Origin: Hungatella sp. UBA5385
GTDB lineage: Bacteria; Bacillota; Clostridia; Lachnospirales; Lachnospiraceae
Reading direction: 5' to 3'
NCBI GenBank assembly: GCA_002409995.1
Contig: DHOR01000015.1
Location: 12,961 to 76,960, forward strand
Length of the DNA: 64,000 nucleotides
Under the pieces are notes generated by a model. The model was not told the origin of the DNA, searched no databases, and saw only the letters and a program-made list of their open reading frames with translations. A program made the translations under genes and the position numbers. This document shows, one piece after another, positions 1-9,179 of the stretch. Each line of letters begins with the position of its first letter. Positions within the stretch are counted from its first letter, which is position 1.

Positions 1-784
1 CTGTGTGTTGGTTCCCTCCCTTTCTGTGCTGTATTTCTGTATTGAGCACGGCAGAAACGGGGCACGGATGATCTCTGTTATTATTATGGATATTATTGCA
101 TGTGCCATTCCTGTACTATGTGTATCCAGATTTCAGCTGATTCTGGCTGTAGGTATGGCTGTACTGACCTATATAGCAATTGAACGCAGGCTGAAGATAT
201 CCTATGCCATTGGACTGGCTCTGGGTATGATCCCGATTTATGTGATTCTTACCATAGCCAGGGGTCATGATGTATCCTATCTCAATGATATTTTTCAGAT
301 GAAAAACAGGAACATGCCCATATTTATTACACAGCCTTATATGTATATCGCCAACAATTACGATAATTTTAATTGCATGGTGGAATGGCTTCCTTCCCAC
401 ACCTATGGACTGAGGATGCTCTTTCCTCTATGGGCTTTAACAGGGCTTAAATTCCTGGTTCCTGCACTGGTGGATTTTCCTATTTATGTAACGAAGGAAG
501 AGTTGACAACGGTAACTCTGTTTTATGATTCTTTTTATGACTTTGGAATTGTTGGAGTGGTATTGTTTGCCTGCATATTAGGAATTGTGGCATACTTCCT
601 GGTGCGGATGATTAAAAGAGTGAGAAATCCCATTGGATATTTGTTTTATGCCCAGTTTGCCATGTATATGATCCTGTCATTTTTCACCACATGGTTCAGT
701 AATCCAACTACCTGGTTTTATCTTGTTATTACAGGTGGGATATATGGATTTTGTTCCTGGAGAAATAATGGACGGAGAGGATGA
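1..784 (+). CDS. O-antigen/oligosaccharide repeat-unit polymerase-like protein, C-terminal part
   Basis: The frame is open to the left edge of the window, so only the C-terminal 260 or so residues are present and the true start lies upstream; a GTG at position 5 is probably internal. The protein is rich in hydrophobic segments (about five or six helices), with a longer polar loop around residues 95-130. This fits Wzy-type polymerases, which join lipid-linked sugar repeat units at the outer face of the membrane. The assignment rests on topology and general resemblance, not on a catalytic motif. The gene closes with a terminator, so it is the last gene of an upstream polysaccharide operon. Confidence 0.55.
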   Translation, partial: CVLVPSLSVLYFCIEHGRNGARMISVIIMDIIACAIPVLCVSRFQLILAVGMAVLTYIAIERRLKISYAIGLALGMIPIYVILTIARGHDVSYLNDIFQMKNRNMPIFITQPYMYIANNYDNFNCMVEWLPSHTYGLRMLFPLWALTGLKFLVPALVDFPIYVTKEELTTVTLFYDSFYDFGIVGVVLFACILGIVAYFLVRMIKRVRNPIGYLFYAQFAMYMILSFFTTWFSNPTTWFYLVITGGIYGFCSWRNNGRRG

Positions 785-805
785 GAAATTTTATAGTGAT
801 GAAGA

Positions 806-834
806 GGCTGCTACGGTTTTTGTAGCAGCCTTTT
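806..834 (+). terminator. Intrinsic terminator after the polymerase-like gene
   Basis: Nine-base perfect stem GGCTGCTAC/GTAGCAGCC with a short loop, followed by TTTT. It lies 22 bases after the stop codon and separates the polysaccharide gene from the PTS operon. Confidence 0.85.
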
Positions 835-911
835 CGTATTGATAAAAGCATAATTGAAGCTTATTATGTACAACATAGCTTTGAAACCTAAAAAAATCAA
901 TATCTAAAAGC

Positions 912-1017
912 ACACAAGTGTATGTGTAAAAAGAGATATTGCTTATGGAAAACCTATCATATAAAATGACAGCATAGATGGAGGCATAGCATTAACAATA
1001 CATAAGTGCACTTGTGT
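912..1017. promoter_or_regulatory. Two related palindromes upstream of the PRD regulator
   Basis: Two copies of a similar imperfect palindrome flank a short A/T-rich stretch: ACACAAGTGTATGTGT at 912-927 and ACATAAGTGCACTTGTGT at 1000-1017. The second ends 16 bases before the regulator start codon and lies just upstream of its ribosome binding site. Spacing and similarity suggest a pair of operator half-sites for the regulator encoded next door. I did not find a confident -35/-10 pair between them. The binding protein is inferred, not shown. The rest of 785-1033 holds only the upstream terminator. Confidence 0.5.
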
Positions 1018-1033
1018 ATAGGAGTGAGGAATT

Positions 1034-3124
1034 ATGTTGACAAGCAGATGTTACAGTATCATCCAGAACATTGCGGAGAGCAGAAGAAAATTTAAAGTCA
1101 CAGATTTGGCAGCGTTATACGGAGTTTCCTCCAGGGTGATTTATTATGATATTGATGCCATTAAGGATTACCTGCACGAGAGAAATGATTTTAGACTTAA
1201 TGTTGAAGATGGGTATATCAGTATTATCTGCAATAATCAGGTGAAATTAACAGATTTGCTGGATAGAATCCAGTGTGATGCCAAAACGAATATTTTGCTT
1301 ACTCCTGAAGAACGCATGCTGGAAATCTTATTGAAAATTCTAAATGAAGAAACAGTTCGCATAGCAGCTATGGTTGAGGCTTTTTTAGTCTCAAAAACTA
1401 CAATTGTAAAAGATTTTGATACTATGAAAATGTTTTTCAGGAAGAAAGGAGTCAAGTTAAAAGCAACAGCAGATGGGTTTAAATTCTTTTCAGATGAAAT
1501 AGATGTAAGGATTGCCAGTGTTAATTTTGTTATGACACTTCTAAAACCCAATTATACTATTTATCGGCTGTATGATGATAGATTGCTTTGGCAGATGAGA
1601 CCTTATTATATATTTATGAGTCAGATTTCTTTTGAAGATTTAGTGAGAGCAGTTAGAACAGCAATTGCAACAGAGTTTGTTTCCTATAATATTTTCAATA
1701 TTTGTATACTGGGTATTAGCATTGGGCTGATCAGAGACAATCTTGATTGTACGGCAGAAATTTCAGATAACAGCAGCGCATTATTGGCAGATACCAGTAT
1801 TTATCATCTGGCTGAAAAAGTTAATTCAGAAATACAAAATTACACAGAGATAAAAGATGAAAAGGGGTTTGTAGACACCATTGCAATATTACTGCTGGGA
1901 GCCCAAATTGATTATGAGCCTATTTTATATCTCAATAAACGTATTGATTTTAAAGTAGCTGCAAGTAATTTTGTTGTAGATGTTTGCAATAAGGTTGGAT
2001 TTGAAGCCGATAAAGCATTAATTACCTATGTAAGGAATGATTTGTTTCAGTTTCTGATAAAAGCAGATTCTACTGGTATCCATAAGATGGATAAGACTAT
2101 TAAACAGATGGAGGATGAATATCCGGATTTGCTGGCAATTATAAAGGGTAGCAGCTATATATTTGCCAATGTTCTGGGATTTCAGCTAGATGAAAAACAA
2201 TACGCAATGCTTGCAATGAATTTTATTGAACAATATGATTTATGCTGTCAAAAAAAGTTGAGTATTCCCAGAGCATTGGTGGTGTGTAATGCCGGTTCGG
2301 CAGGTTCCAGGCTCATTAGCAGCCGTCTTCAATCTTTTTTCGAGATTCAGATTGTGGGAATTATCAGTATATATGAAGTTGGCGATTTTTTGAAAGAACA
2401 CGAAGTAGATTATGTTATCACTTCTGTTCCGCTGGCAGTTCTTAGTATTCCCTGTATTCAAGTAAATTCCTATCTAAGTGAAGAAGATATTGTTAATTTA
2501 AGTAGAATTTTTTCCCTCAAAAAGTTAAATTATGAAACCATAAATGAAATTGTGGAACTTGTGGAAGAATATGGGACATTAAATAATCGACAAGAATTTA
2601 TGGAAAAAGCTGCAGTTATTCTTAATATAGATAAACAAACAGCTCAAACAGATAATCGGTTGAATTTATATCAGGTAATTGAAGAATCTTGTATTCTTTT
2701 GGACGGGGAGTTTACAGAGTTGTCTGAAGCAGTAGAGGTTTCTGGTGAAATGCTGTATGGCAGAGACTATATTGAAGCGGAATATATTCAGGAGATCGTT
2801 GAGACTGTCAAAAACTCAGGGCGGTATATGCTGATTGGTGAACAAATTATTATGCCTCATTCCCTGGCGGGAAAACATGTAAAAAAAACAGGCATTAGTA
2901 TTGTCCGGCTCAGAGAGTCATTGCCACTCTATGACAGACCAGAGATCGAGGTAAAATGGATTTTCACTTTGTGTACGATTGATAAAGTGAGCCATTTAAC
3001 GGCTTTAACTCAGCTGGCACAGATACTTGGAACATCTTCATTATTGAAGGAGATGGAAAGCATAAAAAGTAAGCTGCAGCTGCTTAATCTGCTGCAGGAG
3101 CATTCAATAGGGGATGTATTATAA
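1034..3124 (+). CDS. PRD-domain transcriptional regulator with EIIB- and EIIA-like domains (MtlR/LicR/BglG type)
   Basis: A 696-aa modular sugar regulator. Residues 1-60 form an HTH_11-like DNA-binding domain with a DLAALYGVSSRVIYYDID helix-turn-helix. Two PRD-like helical regions follow (about 180-400), then a IIB-like domain around 415-500 that begins LVVCNAGSAGSR, then a IIA-like domain in the last 150 residues with a candidate phospho-histidine at 609 (MPHSLAG). Such proteins read PTS phosphorylation and switch on the adjacent transport genes. The start has a GGAGTGAGG site. It leads the PTS IIA-IIB-IIC genes with a 21-base gap, so it is probably co-transcribed and activates the operon. 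It probably binds DNA rather than RNA, given the HTH. Confidence 0.88.
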   Translation: MLTSRCYSIIQNIAESRRKFKVTDLAALYGVSSRVIYYDIDAIKDYLHERNDFRLNVEDGYISIICNNQVKLTDLLDRIQCDAKTNILLTPEERMLEILLKILNEETVRIAAMVEAFLVSKTTIVKDFDTMKMFFRKKGVKLKATADGFKFFSDEIDVRIASVNFVMTLLKPNYTIYRLYDDRLLWQMRPYYIFMSQISFEDLVRAVRTAIATEFVSYNIFNICILGISIGLIRDNLDCTAEISDNSSALLADTSIYHLAEKVNSEIQNYTEIKDEKGFVDTIAILLLGAQIDYEPILYLNKRIDFKVAASNFVVDVCNKVGFEADKALITYVRNDLFQFLIKADSTGIHKMDKTIKQMEDEYPDLLAIIKGSSYIFANVLGFQLDEKQYAMLAMNFIEQYDLCCQKKLSIPRALVVCNAGSAGSRLISSRLQSFFEIQIVGIISIYEVGDFLKEHEVDYVITSVPLAVLSIPCIQVNSYLSEEDIVNLSRIFSLKKLNYETINEIVELVEEYGTLNNRQEFMEKAAVILNIDKQTAQTDNRLNLYQVIEESCILLDGEFTELSEAVEVSGEMLYGRDYIEAEYIQEIVETVKNSGRYMLIGEQIIMPHSLAGKHVKKTGISIVRLRESLPLYDRPEIEVKWIFTLCTIDKVSHLTALTQLAQILGTSSLLKEMESIKSKLQLLNLLQEHSIGDVL

Positions 3125-3145
3125 AAAAGTGAGGGGAGATCACAG

Positions 3146-3607
3146 GTGCTGGATAAAGACTTAATTATTACTCAGCTTTCTTTTGCATCAGCTGAGGAGG
3201 CCATTCGCTTTGGCGGAAAACTACTGTTTGAAAGGGGGTATGTGAAAGAATGCTATATTGAGTCGGTATTGGAACGGGAAAGAATATTTCCCACAGGACT
3301 TCCAACAGAACCGGTTTCCATTGCCATACCGCATACAAACAGTGATTGTGTAATTAAAAGCAGTATGTGTATGATGGTGCTTGATGAACCATTAAAGTTT
3401 AGTCAGATGGGAGATGCAGATATACCGGTGATGGCTAAAATTATCATAATGCTGGCTGTCAGCAGCGCAGAAGGGCATCTGGAATTCCTATCAAATTTGT
3501 TGACCATATTGTCCGAAAAAACTTTATTGGAGCGGATTAGTCATGCACATTCCAAAGATGAGATTTATGAACTTATGTTAGCTTCTGGAGAATGTTTTAA
3601 AATTTGA
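3146..3607 (+). CDS. PTS sugar transporter subunit IIA (galactitol/fructose-mannitol type)
   Basis: A 153-aa cytoplasmic IIA protein that accepts phosphate from HPr and passes it to IIB. The active-site histidine is H63 in the SIAIPHTNSD segment, typical of the PTS_EIIA_2 domain, and the length is normal for a free-standing GatA-like subunit. The start is GTG with a GAGGGGAG site 8 bases upstream. It directly follows the PRD regulator and overlaps the open frame of the IIB gene, whose real start lies 24 bases downstream. Substrate specificity cannot be read from this subunit; galactitol is only the closest named family. Confidence 0.88.
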   Translation: MLDKDLIITQLSFASAEEAIRFGGKLLFERGYVKECYIESVLERERIFPTGLPTEPVSIAIPHTNSDCVIKSSMCMMVLDEPLKFSQMGDADIPVMAKIIIMLAVSSAEGHLEFLSNLLTILSEKTLLERISHAHSKDEIYELMLASGECFKI

Positions 3608-3630
3608 ATCCTACAGTGAAAGGAGTCGTT

Positions 3631-3930
3631 ATGGGGAAAAAGAAGGTGTTGATTTGCTGTGCCAATGGGGTAGCAACATCCACCATGGTATCAATGAAAT
3701 GTAAAAATAAATTTAAGGAATTGGGGATTTTGGCAGAGGTAGTCACATGTACCAGTCTGGAGGTAAAAGGAAAAGCGAAAAGCTATAAACCAGATTTAAT
3801 TATTTCTAATGTTGGAACTAATATTATTGTGCCAGAAGGGATTCCTGTAATTTATGGTGTGAATTTGTTATCAGGCAGAGGGGCAGAAGAAACTTGGGCT
3901 GAAATCGTTGAGAAATTGACGATCCCATAA
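3631..3930 (+). CDS. PTS sugar transporter subunit IIB (GatB-like)
   Basis: A 99-aa IIB subunit. The phosphoryl-carrying cysteine is most likely C10 in the P-loop-like segment LICCANGVATST, the position seen in galactitol IIB proteins. It receives phosphate from IIA and hands it to the incoming sugar bound by IIC. The frame can be extended to a TTG at 3604, but the ATG at 3631 has an AAAGGAG site at the right distance, so I use it. It lies between the IIA and IIC genes in the usual order for this PTS family. Confidence 0.88.
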   Translation: MGKKKVLICCANGVATSTMVSMKCKNKFKELGILAEVVTCTSLEVKGKAKSYKPDLIISNVGTNIIVPEGIPVIYGVNLLSGRGAEETWAEIVEKLTIP

Positions 3931-3963
3931 TACTAAGATAAAAACTATATATGGAGGTAGGGG

Positions 3964-5238
3964 ATGAATATTATTGTATCGATTTTTGAAGAGTTTAATA
4001 ACCTTGGTGCAACCGTTATGATGCCGATTATCTTTACCGCTATTGGACTATTGGTAGGAATGAAGTTCTGGCAGGCTTTTAAGTCAGGAATATTATATGG
4101 TATAGGTTTTTCCGGTTTATGGCTTGTGCTTGACTTTTTTATGGGGAGTCTGGGAGAGGCAGCTAACAGTATATCAGCAAACCTTGGCTTAAATTTAGAT
4201 GTTGTAGATGCTGGCTGGATGTTAGGTTCAACTATGGCTTTTTCATCTACGCTTCTTCCGCTGGCAATTGTGGGGATTTTGGTAGTCAATTTTGTTCTAA
4301 TTATGGTAGGATTTTTAAAAACCTTAAATATTGATATCTGGAATTACTGGATTATTATTACAGGAGGTGTCCTTGTTTATCGTTTTACAGGAAATTACTG
4401 GATTGGTTTCGCAGCAATTATTATTTCATCAGTAGTGGTTGCAAAAATGGCTGATATTTTTGCGGAAAAAGCATGGGAAGGTGAGTATGTACCAGAAGGA
4501 ATTACATTGCCGCATTTGGATACCCTGGCAATGGCTCCGGTTTATTTTCTGGTTAACAAAATTATCGACCAGATACCAGTAGTGAAAGACTGGGATGTTT
4601 CAACAGAAAAAATTGCTGATAAGCTGGGGGTGGTTGGAGAACCATCAATTATGGGCCTGATATTAGGCGCTTTGTTAGGTGCTTGTGCAGGTTTTAATGT
4701 TAGTGATATTTTACACCTTGCTATGGTATGTGCTGCTACCATGGTATTGATGCCTAAAGTATGCTCCATTCTTATGGAGGGGTTGGGACCAATTGCAGAG
4801 GCAACTCAGGAGTTGGCAGAACGAAAATTAAAAGGTCGTGAGATTCGTATTGGCATGGATGCAGCCATTGGCGTAGGAAATCCCAATGTACTGATTCTTG
4901 GAATTATTATTATACCGATTATGCTGGTGCTTGCTGTTGCACTTCCTGGCAACCGTATGTTACCATTTGCAGATCTTTCCAGCATGACACTCTATATTTT
5001 ATGGGCAGTAATTGCCAGTAAAGGAAATATGTTCCGGGCATTAGTTGCAGGAACAGTGGGGGCAGCTATTTACTTACTATGCGGCACTTATGTAGCAGGT
5101 ATATATACTCAGACAGCGATATCTGTTGCACCGGATATGATACCAGAGGGTTCAATGCTTGTTTCCAGTATTAGTGCCGGTAATCCTATTTATACGATTT
5201 TGATATTCATTTGCCGGTTATTGGGGTTGGCAGTATAA
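3964..5238 (+). CDS. PTS sugar transporter subunit IIC (GatC-like permease)
   Basis: A 424-aa membrane permease with about ten hydrophobic segments spread over its whole length and no fused IIA or IIB domain. It is similar in length and pattern to galactitol-family EIIC proteins. It moves the sugar across the membrane while IIB phosphorylates it. A strong GGAGGTAGGGG site precedes the ATG. It completes a regulator-IIA-IIB-IIC operon. The substrate is unknown; a pentitol, hexitol or related carbohydrate is likely from the family. Confidence 0.88.
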   Translation: MNIIVSIFEEFNNLGATVMMPIIFTAIGLLVGMKFWQAFKSGILYGIGFSGLWLVLDFFMGSLGEAANSISANLGLNLDVVDAGWMLGSTMAFSSTLLPLAIVGILVVNFVLIMVGFLKTLNIDIWNYWIIITGGVLVYRFTGNYWIGFAAIIISSVVVAKMADIFAEKAWEGEYVPEGITLPHLDTLAMAPVYFLVNKIIDQIPVVKDWDVSTEKIADKLGVVGEPSIMGLILGALLGACAGFNVSDILHLAMVCAATMVLMPKVCSILMEGLGPIAEATQELAERKLKGREIRIGMDAAIGVGNPNVLILGIIIIPIMLVLAVALPGNRMLPFADLSSMTLYILWAVIASKGNMFRALVAGTVGAAIYLLCGTYVAGIYTQTAISVAPDMIPEGSMLVSSISAGNPIYTILIFICRLLGLAV

Positions 5239-5266
5239 AACAAATTACAGAAAATGAGGAAAAGTT

Positions 5267-6097
5267 ATGACAGCTAATTATGAAGCAAAAGTTTGTATTG
5301 ATGGGAAAAAAGATAAGTTGAGAGACATTGTGAAAGCACAGGGAACAGGATTGATGTTAGGCGGGCTCATGGGAACAGATATGAGAATTGCCAATGCTGC
5401 ATATGAGGGTGGCTGCCGTATTTTTGAACCAAATCATCCTGCAATGGCACTTCAGATGGGACTACATGGTGTTACGACGATGAATGAGGCAGAGGCTGTC
5501 CGGCATTTGGTACCCATTGAGAGAATGACGACGGCTGTAGAAGGATTGAGGGCATTGTTTGGAGATGATATTTTTATTACCTGTGCAGTGCGTGGTGCAT
5601 TTACAGAGATGGTCCCGGTCCCCTTTACTCAGGAAGATGCATACAAACTTGCATATGCCGGTGCAGACTGTGTTCATTCTCATAAATCTTCCATTGAAGA
5701 TGTGTGGATGTTAACAGATTATGCCCACAATGCCGGTTTGCTCTGCGAAGCATACATATCAACTGATGATACATTTGGTGTGCAAGCGCCAACTGATGAG
5801 CTGCTCCTTAAAGCAATTAAGGATTACGAAGAAGCCGGCGTAGATTTATTAGGACTATGCAGCGGAATGATTTATCAGGGGCAAGGTGCAACTGGATTTA
5901 GTGAGGAATGTCTTCATAGAATTGATTTGTTTGTGAACAATGTTTCTGTATTCAAAGTTCTTGAGGGGGGAATTAAACCGGGCAACATTAGTGCGGTGAA
6001 GAAACTGGGATTTGATATTCTTGTAATGTCAACAGCTTTGGATAATATTGCACAAGCAGTTACAACTGCTACAGTGAAGGAATTGTTGGAGATATAA
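5267..6097 (+). CDS. Putative TIM-barrel phosphosugar enzyme in the PTS operon
   Basis: A 276-aa protein with alternating strands and helices like a beta/alpha barrel. Near the C-terminus it has a phosphate-binding arrangement found in many sugar-phosphate barrels: VLEGGIKPGNIS, then ILVMSTALD about 20 residues later. I do not recognise a named family. A role as epimerase, isomerase or aldolase for the sugar phosphate delivered by the PTS is the natural reading of its place, 28 bases behind the IIC gene and just before the operon terminator. The exact reaction is unknown. It could also belong to a HisA/HisF- or NanE-like branch. Confidence 0.6.
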   Translation: MTANYEAKVCIDGKKDKLRDIVKAQGTGLMLGGLMGTDMRIANAAYEGGCRIFEPNHPAMALQMGLHGVTTMNEAEAVRHLVPIERMTTAVEGLRALFGDDIFITCAVRGAFTEMVPVPFTQEDAYKLAYAGADCVHSHKSSIEDVWMLTDYAHNAGLLCEAYISTDDTFGVQAPTDELLLKAIKDYEEAGVDLLGLCSGMIYQGQGATGFSEECLHRIDLFVNNVSVFKVLEGGIKPGNISAVKKLGFDILVMSTALDNIAQAVTTATVKELLEI

Positions 6098-6116
6098 CCA
6101 GTAAAAAATAATTAAA

Positions 6117-6151
6117 AATGACACTGATTTAGCGATCAGTGTCATTTTTTT
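6117..6151 (+). terminator. Intrinsic terminator of the PTS operon
   Basis: Twelve-base perfect stem AATGACACTGAT/ATCAGTGTCATT with a six-base loop and a T-run. It lies 20 bases after the TIM-barrel gene. Confidence 0.92.
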
Positions 6152-6190
6152 GTATGTACAAATAGTCCGCTAAGTTTTTGAACAAAAGTC

Positions 6191-6219
6191 TTGACATATT
6201 AAAACCTGAATGTTATTCT
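6191..6219 (+). promoter_or_regulatory. Promoter of the TetR-ABC exporter operon
   Basis: TTGACA and TATTCT separated by 17 bases. The predicted start of transcription falls near 6226, which leaves about 36 bases of leader before the ATG at 6263. Confidence 0.75.
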
Positions 6220-6262
6220 GACTATATAGAATGAAATGGTCAATAAAACAGAGGAGAATTAT

Positions 6263-6871
6263 ATGCCTAAAACATATTCGGATACAGAACGAACATATAT
6301 CAAAAAGCGTCTCAAAGAAGAAGCTGCCTACTGCTTATTAAATTATGGTGTAAAAAGAACAACAGTTGATGATTTGATCAACCGTGTAAAAATTCCAAAG
6401 GGAACTTTTTATTTATTTTACAAATCAAAAGAATTGCTTCTGTTTGAAGTGCTTCAGGATCAGCATGAAATAATTGAAAACCAATTATTGCAAGAAATAC
6501 ACTCCCTGAGAGGAAAAGCAACGGTTGATAATTTATCTGAAACCATATACCGTTTTTATAAGACTGCAGACGATTCTGGTATCTTAAAGCTATTGACAAC
6601 CGGTGAAATTGAATTGTTGTATCGTAAGCTTCCGCAAGATGTTTTACAGGAGCATTTTACCCATGACAGTCAGCTTGTGAAAAAAATAATTGCTGAACTA
6701 TCTATAGATCAGAAAAATAATATAGACGCACTTTCTGCTGCATTTCGCAATCTCTTTATTATGATGGTTTATAAACGGGAGATGGGGGAAAAGTTTTTTG
6801 ATGAAGCGTTAAAGCTGACAATCAGAGGGCTAGTGATACAGATGCTGGGAGGTATTTATGATAACGGTTGA
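6263..6871 (+). CDS. TetR/AcrR-family transcriptional regulator
   Basis: A 202-aa one-component regulator. The N-terminal helix-turn-helix covers about residues 20-60 and contains the typical TVDDLINRVKIPKGTFYLFY recognition region; the remaining helices form a ligand-binding domain. An in-frame ATG at 6236 exists, but it lacks a ribosome binding site and sits almost on the promoter, whereas 6263 has GAGGAG six bases upstream. The gene overlaps the following ABC ATPase gene by 14 bases and so is translationally linked to it. It probably controls the exporter in response to a toxic or signal compound. Confidence 0.85.
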   Translation: MPKTYSDTERTYIKKRLKEEAAYCLLNYGVKRTTVDDLINRVKIPKGTFYLFYKSKELLLFEVLQDQHEIIENQLLQEIHSLRGKATVDNLSETIYRFYKTADDSGILKLLTTGEIELLYRKLPQDVLQEHFTHDSQLVKKIIAELSIDQKNNIDALSAAFRNLFIMMVYKREMGEKFFDEALKLTIRGLVIQMLGGIYDNG

Positions 6872-7703
6872 AGAGCTTTCATTCAGTTATACCAATAAAC
6901 CATTTATTAGCAATATGAGCTTTCAAGTGAGAAAGGGCGAGGTTTTCGGATTTCTGGGTCCATCTGGTGCGGGAAAAACCACACTACAAAAAATACTGAC
7001 CGGATTAATCACAACATACAGGGGGAGTGCAGTCTTAAACGGTGTAGAGTGTAAAACCCATAGTAAATCTTTTTATGAAAATATTGGTGTTGATTTTGAA
7101 TACTCCACCTTGTATGAAAAGCTGACGGCATATGAAAATCTGCAGTTTTTCGGTTCTTTGTATGCTAAGAATGTGCGCAATATAGATGATTTGTTAGAAA
7201 GTGTTGGACTGCAAAATGACGGTGATAAAAAAGTGTCGGAGTATTCAAAGGGCATGAAGTCAAGGCTTAATTTTATTAAGGCATTACTGCATGACCCTGC
7301 AATATTATTCCTTGATGAACCAACAAGCGGGCTTGACCCCACAAACAGCCGTATAATGAAAGATTTAATACTGCATGAGAAGAAATGTGGTAAAACAGTT
7401 CTGTTGACAACACACAATATGCTTGATGCAGCTGAGCTATGTGACAGGGTGGCATTTATCGTTGATGGCACAATCAAAGCTTTGGATACACCCCATAACC
7501 TGATTATGCAGAAAGGGGCAGCTTCGGTTAAATACACTTACTATGACGGCACAGAACATACGGGTCAATGCTCTCTTACAAAAACAGCAGAGGATCAGTT
7601 ATTGATGAGCTTGTTAAAGAATAATGCCATTCGTTCTATTCACAGCAGTGAACCTACCCTTAATGATATTTTCATAGAAGTAACCGGGAGGACATTAAAA
7701 TGA
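6858..7703 (+). CDS. ABC transporter ATP-binding protein (drug/peptide exporter type)
   Basis: A 281-aa nucleotide-binding subunit. The Walker A motif is GPSGAGKTT at about residues 36-44, a signature-like segment YSKGMKSR lies near 130, and Walker B is ILFLDEPTSGLDP near 150, followed by a TTHN switch histidine. The last 70 residues form an extra domain of the kind seen in exporters of the CcmA/DrrA class. It overlaps TetR upstream and the first permease downstream by four bases, so the four genes are one operon. It powers the two permeases encoded next. Confidence 0.9.
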   Translation: MITVEELSFSYTNKPFISNMSFQVRKGEVFGFLGPSGAGKTTLQKILTGLITTYRGSAVLNGVECKTHSKSFYENIGVDFEYSTLYEKLTAYENLQFFGSLYAKNVRNIDDLLESVGLQNDGDKKVSEYSKGMKSRLNFIKALLHDPAILFLDEPTSGLDPTNSRIMKDLILHEKKCGKTVLLTTHNMLDAAELCDRVAFIVDGTIKALDTPHNLIMQKGAASVKYTYYDGTEHTGQCSLTKTAEDQLLMSLLKNNAIRSIHSSEPTLNDIFIEVTGRTLK

Positions 7704-8380
7704 GATTTATTAAGCTCCTGTTGGGTGATATCCGGTTCCAATTTAAATATGGCTTTTATTTCATGTATGTTGTTTTTTGTGTTGCATATATTTGGATATT
7801 ACTATTTTTCCCAGCAGCATGGCGCCAGAAAGCAGCATGTATGATGATTTATTCTGATCCGGCGGCATTGGGTCTGTTCTTCATGGGAGCTATAATATTA
7901 TTGGAAAAGAGTGAAAGAGTGCTTAATGCACTTGCAGTATCTCCTCTGACCATAATGGAGTACATTTTATCAAAGGTAATTTCGCTTGCTGCTATATCTA
8001 CATTGGTATCACTGGTGCTGGCAATTGTGGCAGGCAGCGATAATATTCCTGTGATTTTACTTTCCGTAGTCATAACTTCAGGCATTTTTACATTGCTGGG
8101 TTTAATTATAGCTGCAAAGATAAATAGCCTGAACCAATATCTGATTGCAACTGTTCCGCTTGAGATTATATGCTTTGTACCCCCATTAATTTATCTTTTT
8201 TATCCGGCTGATATTTTACGCTGGCATCCATTAAACAGCAGTATGAGATTAATTAACGGAAGTACGAATCATACCGCATGTGATATGATGATTCTCATCC
8301 TTATTTTTCTCATCCTGTTCTTAATTGCACACAGAACAACACAAAAAATGTGGAAAACAATTGGGGGTGTAAAGCTATGA
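7700..8380 (+). CDS. ABC exporter permease, first subunit
   Basis: A 226-aa membrane protein with about six hydrophobic segments, in the style of ABC-2 permeases such as the fluoroquinolone-export permeases. It starts with an ATGA overlap on the ATPase stop and ends with an ATGA overlap on the second permease. Two non-identical permeases with one ATPase point to a heterodimeric exporter. The substrate is unknown. Confidence 0.8.
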   Translation: MRFIKLLLGDIRFQFKYGFYFMYVVFCVAYIWILLFFPAAWRQKAACMMIYSDPAALGLFFMGAIILLEKSERVLNALAVSPLTIMEYILSKVISLAAISTLVSLVLAIVAGSDNIPVILLSVVITSGIFTLLGLIIAAKINSLNQYLIATVPLEIICFVPPLIYLFYPADILRWHPLNSSMRLINGSTNHTACDMMILILIFLILFLIAHRTTQKMWKTIGGVKL

Positions 8381-9090
8381 AAGCTGTCAGATTGAACTTT
8401 ATGCAGATGCTGCGGCAGATGAAACATGATCCTATGCTTCTGGCAATCACTTTTACACCAATTTTAATAGGAATACTATTACGGTTTGGTATTCCCTTTG
8501 CCGAAACACAACTGACAAATTATATGGAAATGGAATGTGTTATATCACCATACTACGAATTGCTTGATTTACTATTAATCTTATTTACTACAACAATGTT
8601 TAACCTTGTTGCAGTTATGGTGGTTTTGGAAGAAGCAGATGAACACCTTATATCTTACTTAAGCGTTACGCCTTTGGGAAAAACAGGGTATCTGTTTTCC
8701 AGATTTGGATTGACAGGGATCATTTCACTGGTTATCAGTATTTTAGTGTTCGCAATGTTTCATCTTACTAATATAAATGTAATTATGTTATTGGGTGTGG
8801 TGGTGACAAGTGCAGTTCAGGGTATCGGTACCGCTATGCTGATCGTAACTTTCTCTGCTAATAAGGTTGAAGGAATGGCAATTGGGAAATTCACATCACT
8901 ATTTACACTTGGCGCATTAGTGCCGTTTTTTAAAAATGGAAGAGTACAGTATGTTTTTTCGGTGCTTCCATCATTCTGGCTGTCAAAAGCGGTTAAACAA
9001 AGCAGTGCCAGTTTTTTATTAATTGCCATATTGATCGTGGCTGTATGGATATTCTTATTAGCAAAACGGTTTACTGAGAAGCTGTTCTGA
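8377..9090 (+). CDS. ABC exporter permease, second subunit
   Basis: A 237-aa membrane protein with about six hydrophobic segments, paired with the preceding permease. The frame can be extended to an ATG at 8350 inside the previous gene, but the ATG at 8377 makes a four-base ATGA overlap and has a GGGGGTG site, so I use it. It is the last gene of the TetR-regulated operon and is followed by a long inverted repeat that ends transcription from both sides. Confidence 0.8.
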   Translation: MKAVRLNFMQMLRQMKHDPMLLAITFTPILIGILLRFGIPFAETQLTNYMEMECVISPYYELLDLLLILFTTTMFNLVAVMVVLEEADEHLISYLSVTPLGKTGYLFSRFGLTGIISLVISILVFAMFHLTNINVIMLLGVVVTSAVQGIGTAMLIVTFSANKVEGMAIGKFTSLFTLGALVPFFKNGRVQYVFSVLPSFWLSKAVKQSSASFLLIAILIVAVWIFLLAKRFTEKLF

Positions 9091-9120
9091 TTAATGTATA
9101 TGTCAGATTCTCCACATAAA

Positions 9121-9162
9121 ATATGCCGGTACAGCCTGAATGTACAGGCTGTACCGGCATAT
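9121..9162. terminator. Bidirectional terminator between convergent genes
   Basis: Eighteen-base perfect inverted repeat (9121-9138 and 9145-9162) around a six-base loop. It sits between the stop of the exporter permease and the stop of the convergent DUF4349 gene. On the minus strand it is followed by a T-rich stretch. Confidence 0.8.
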
Positions 9163-9179
9163 GAGATATTCTTCAGGTT

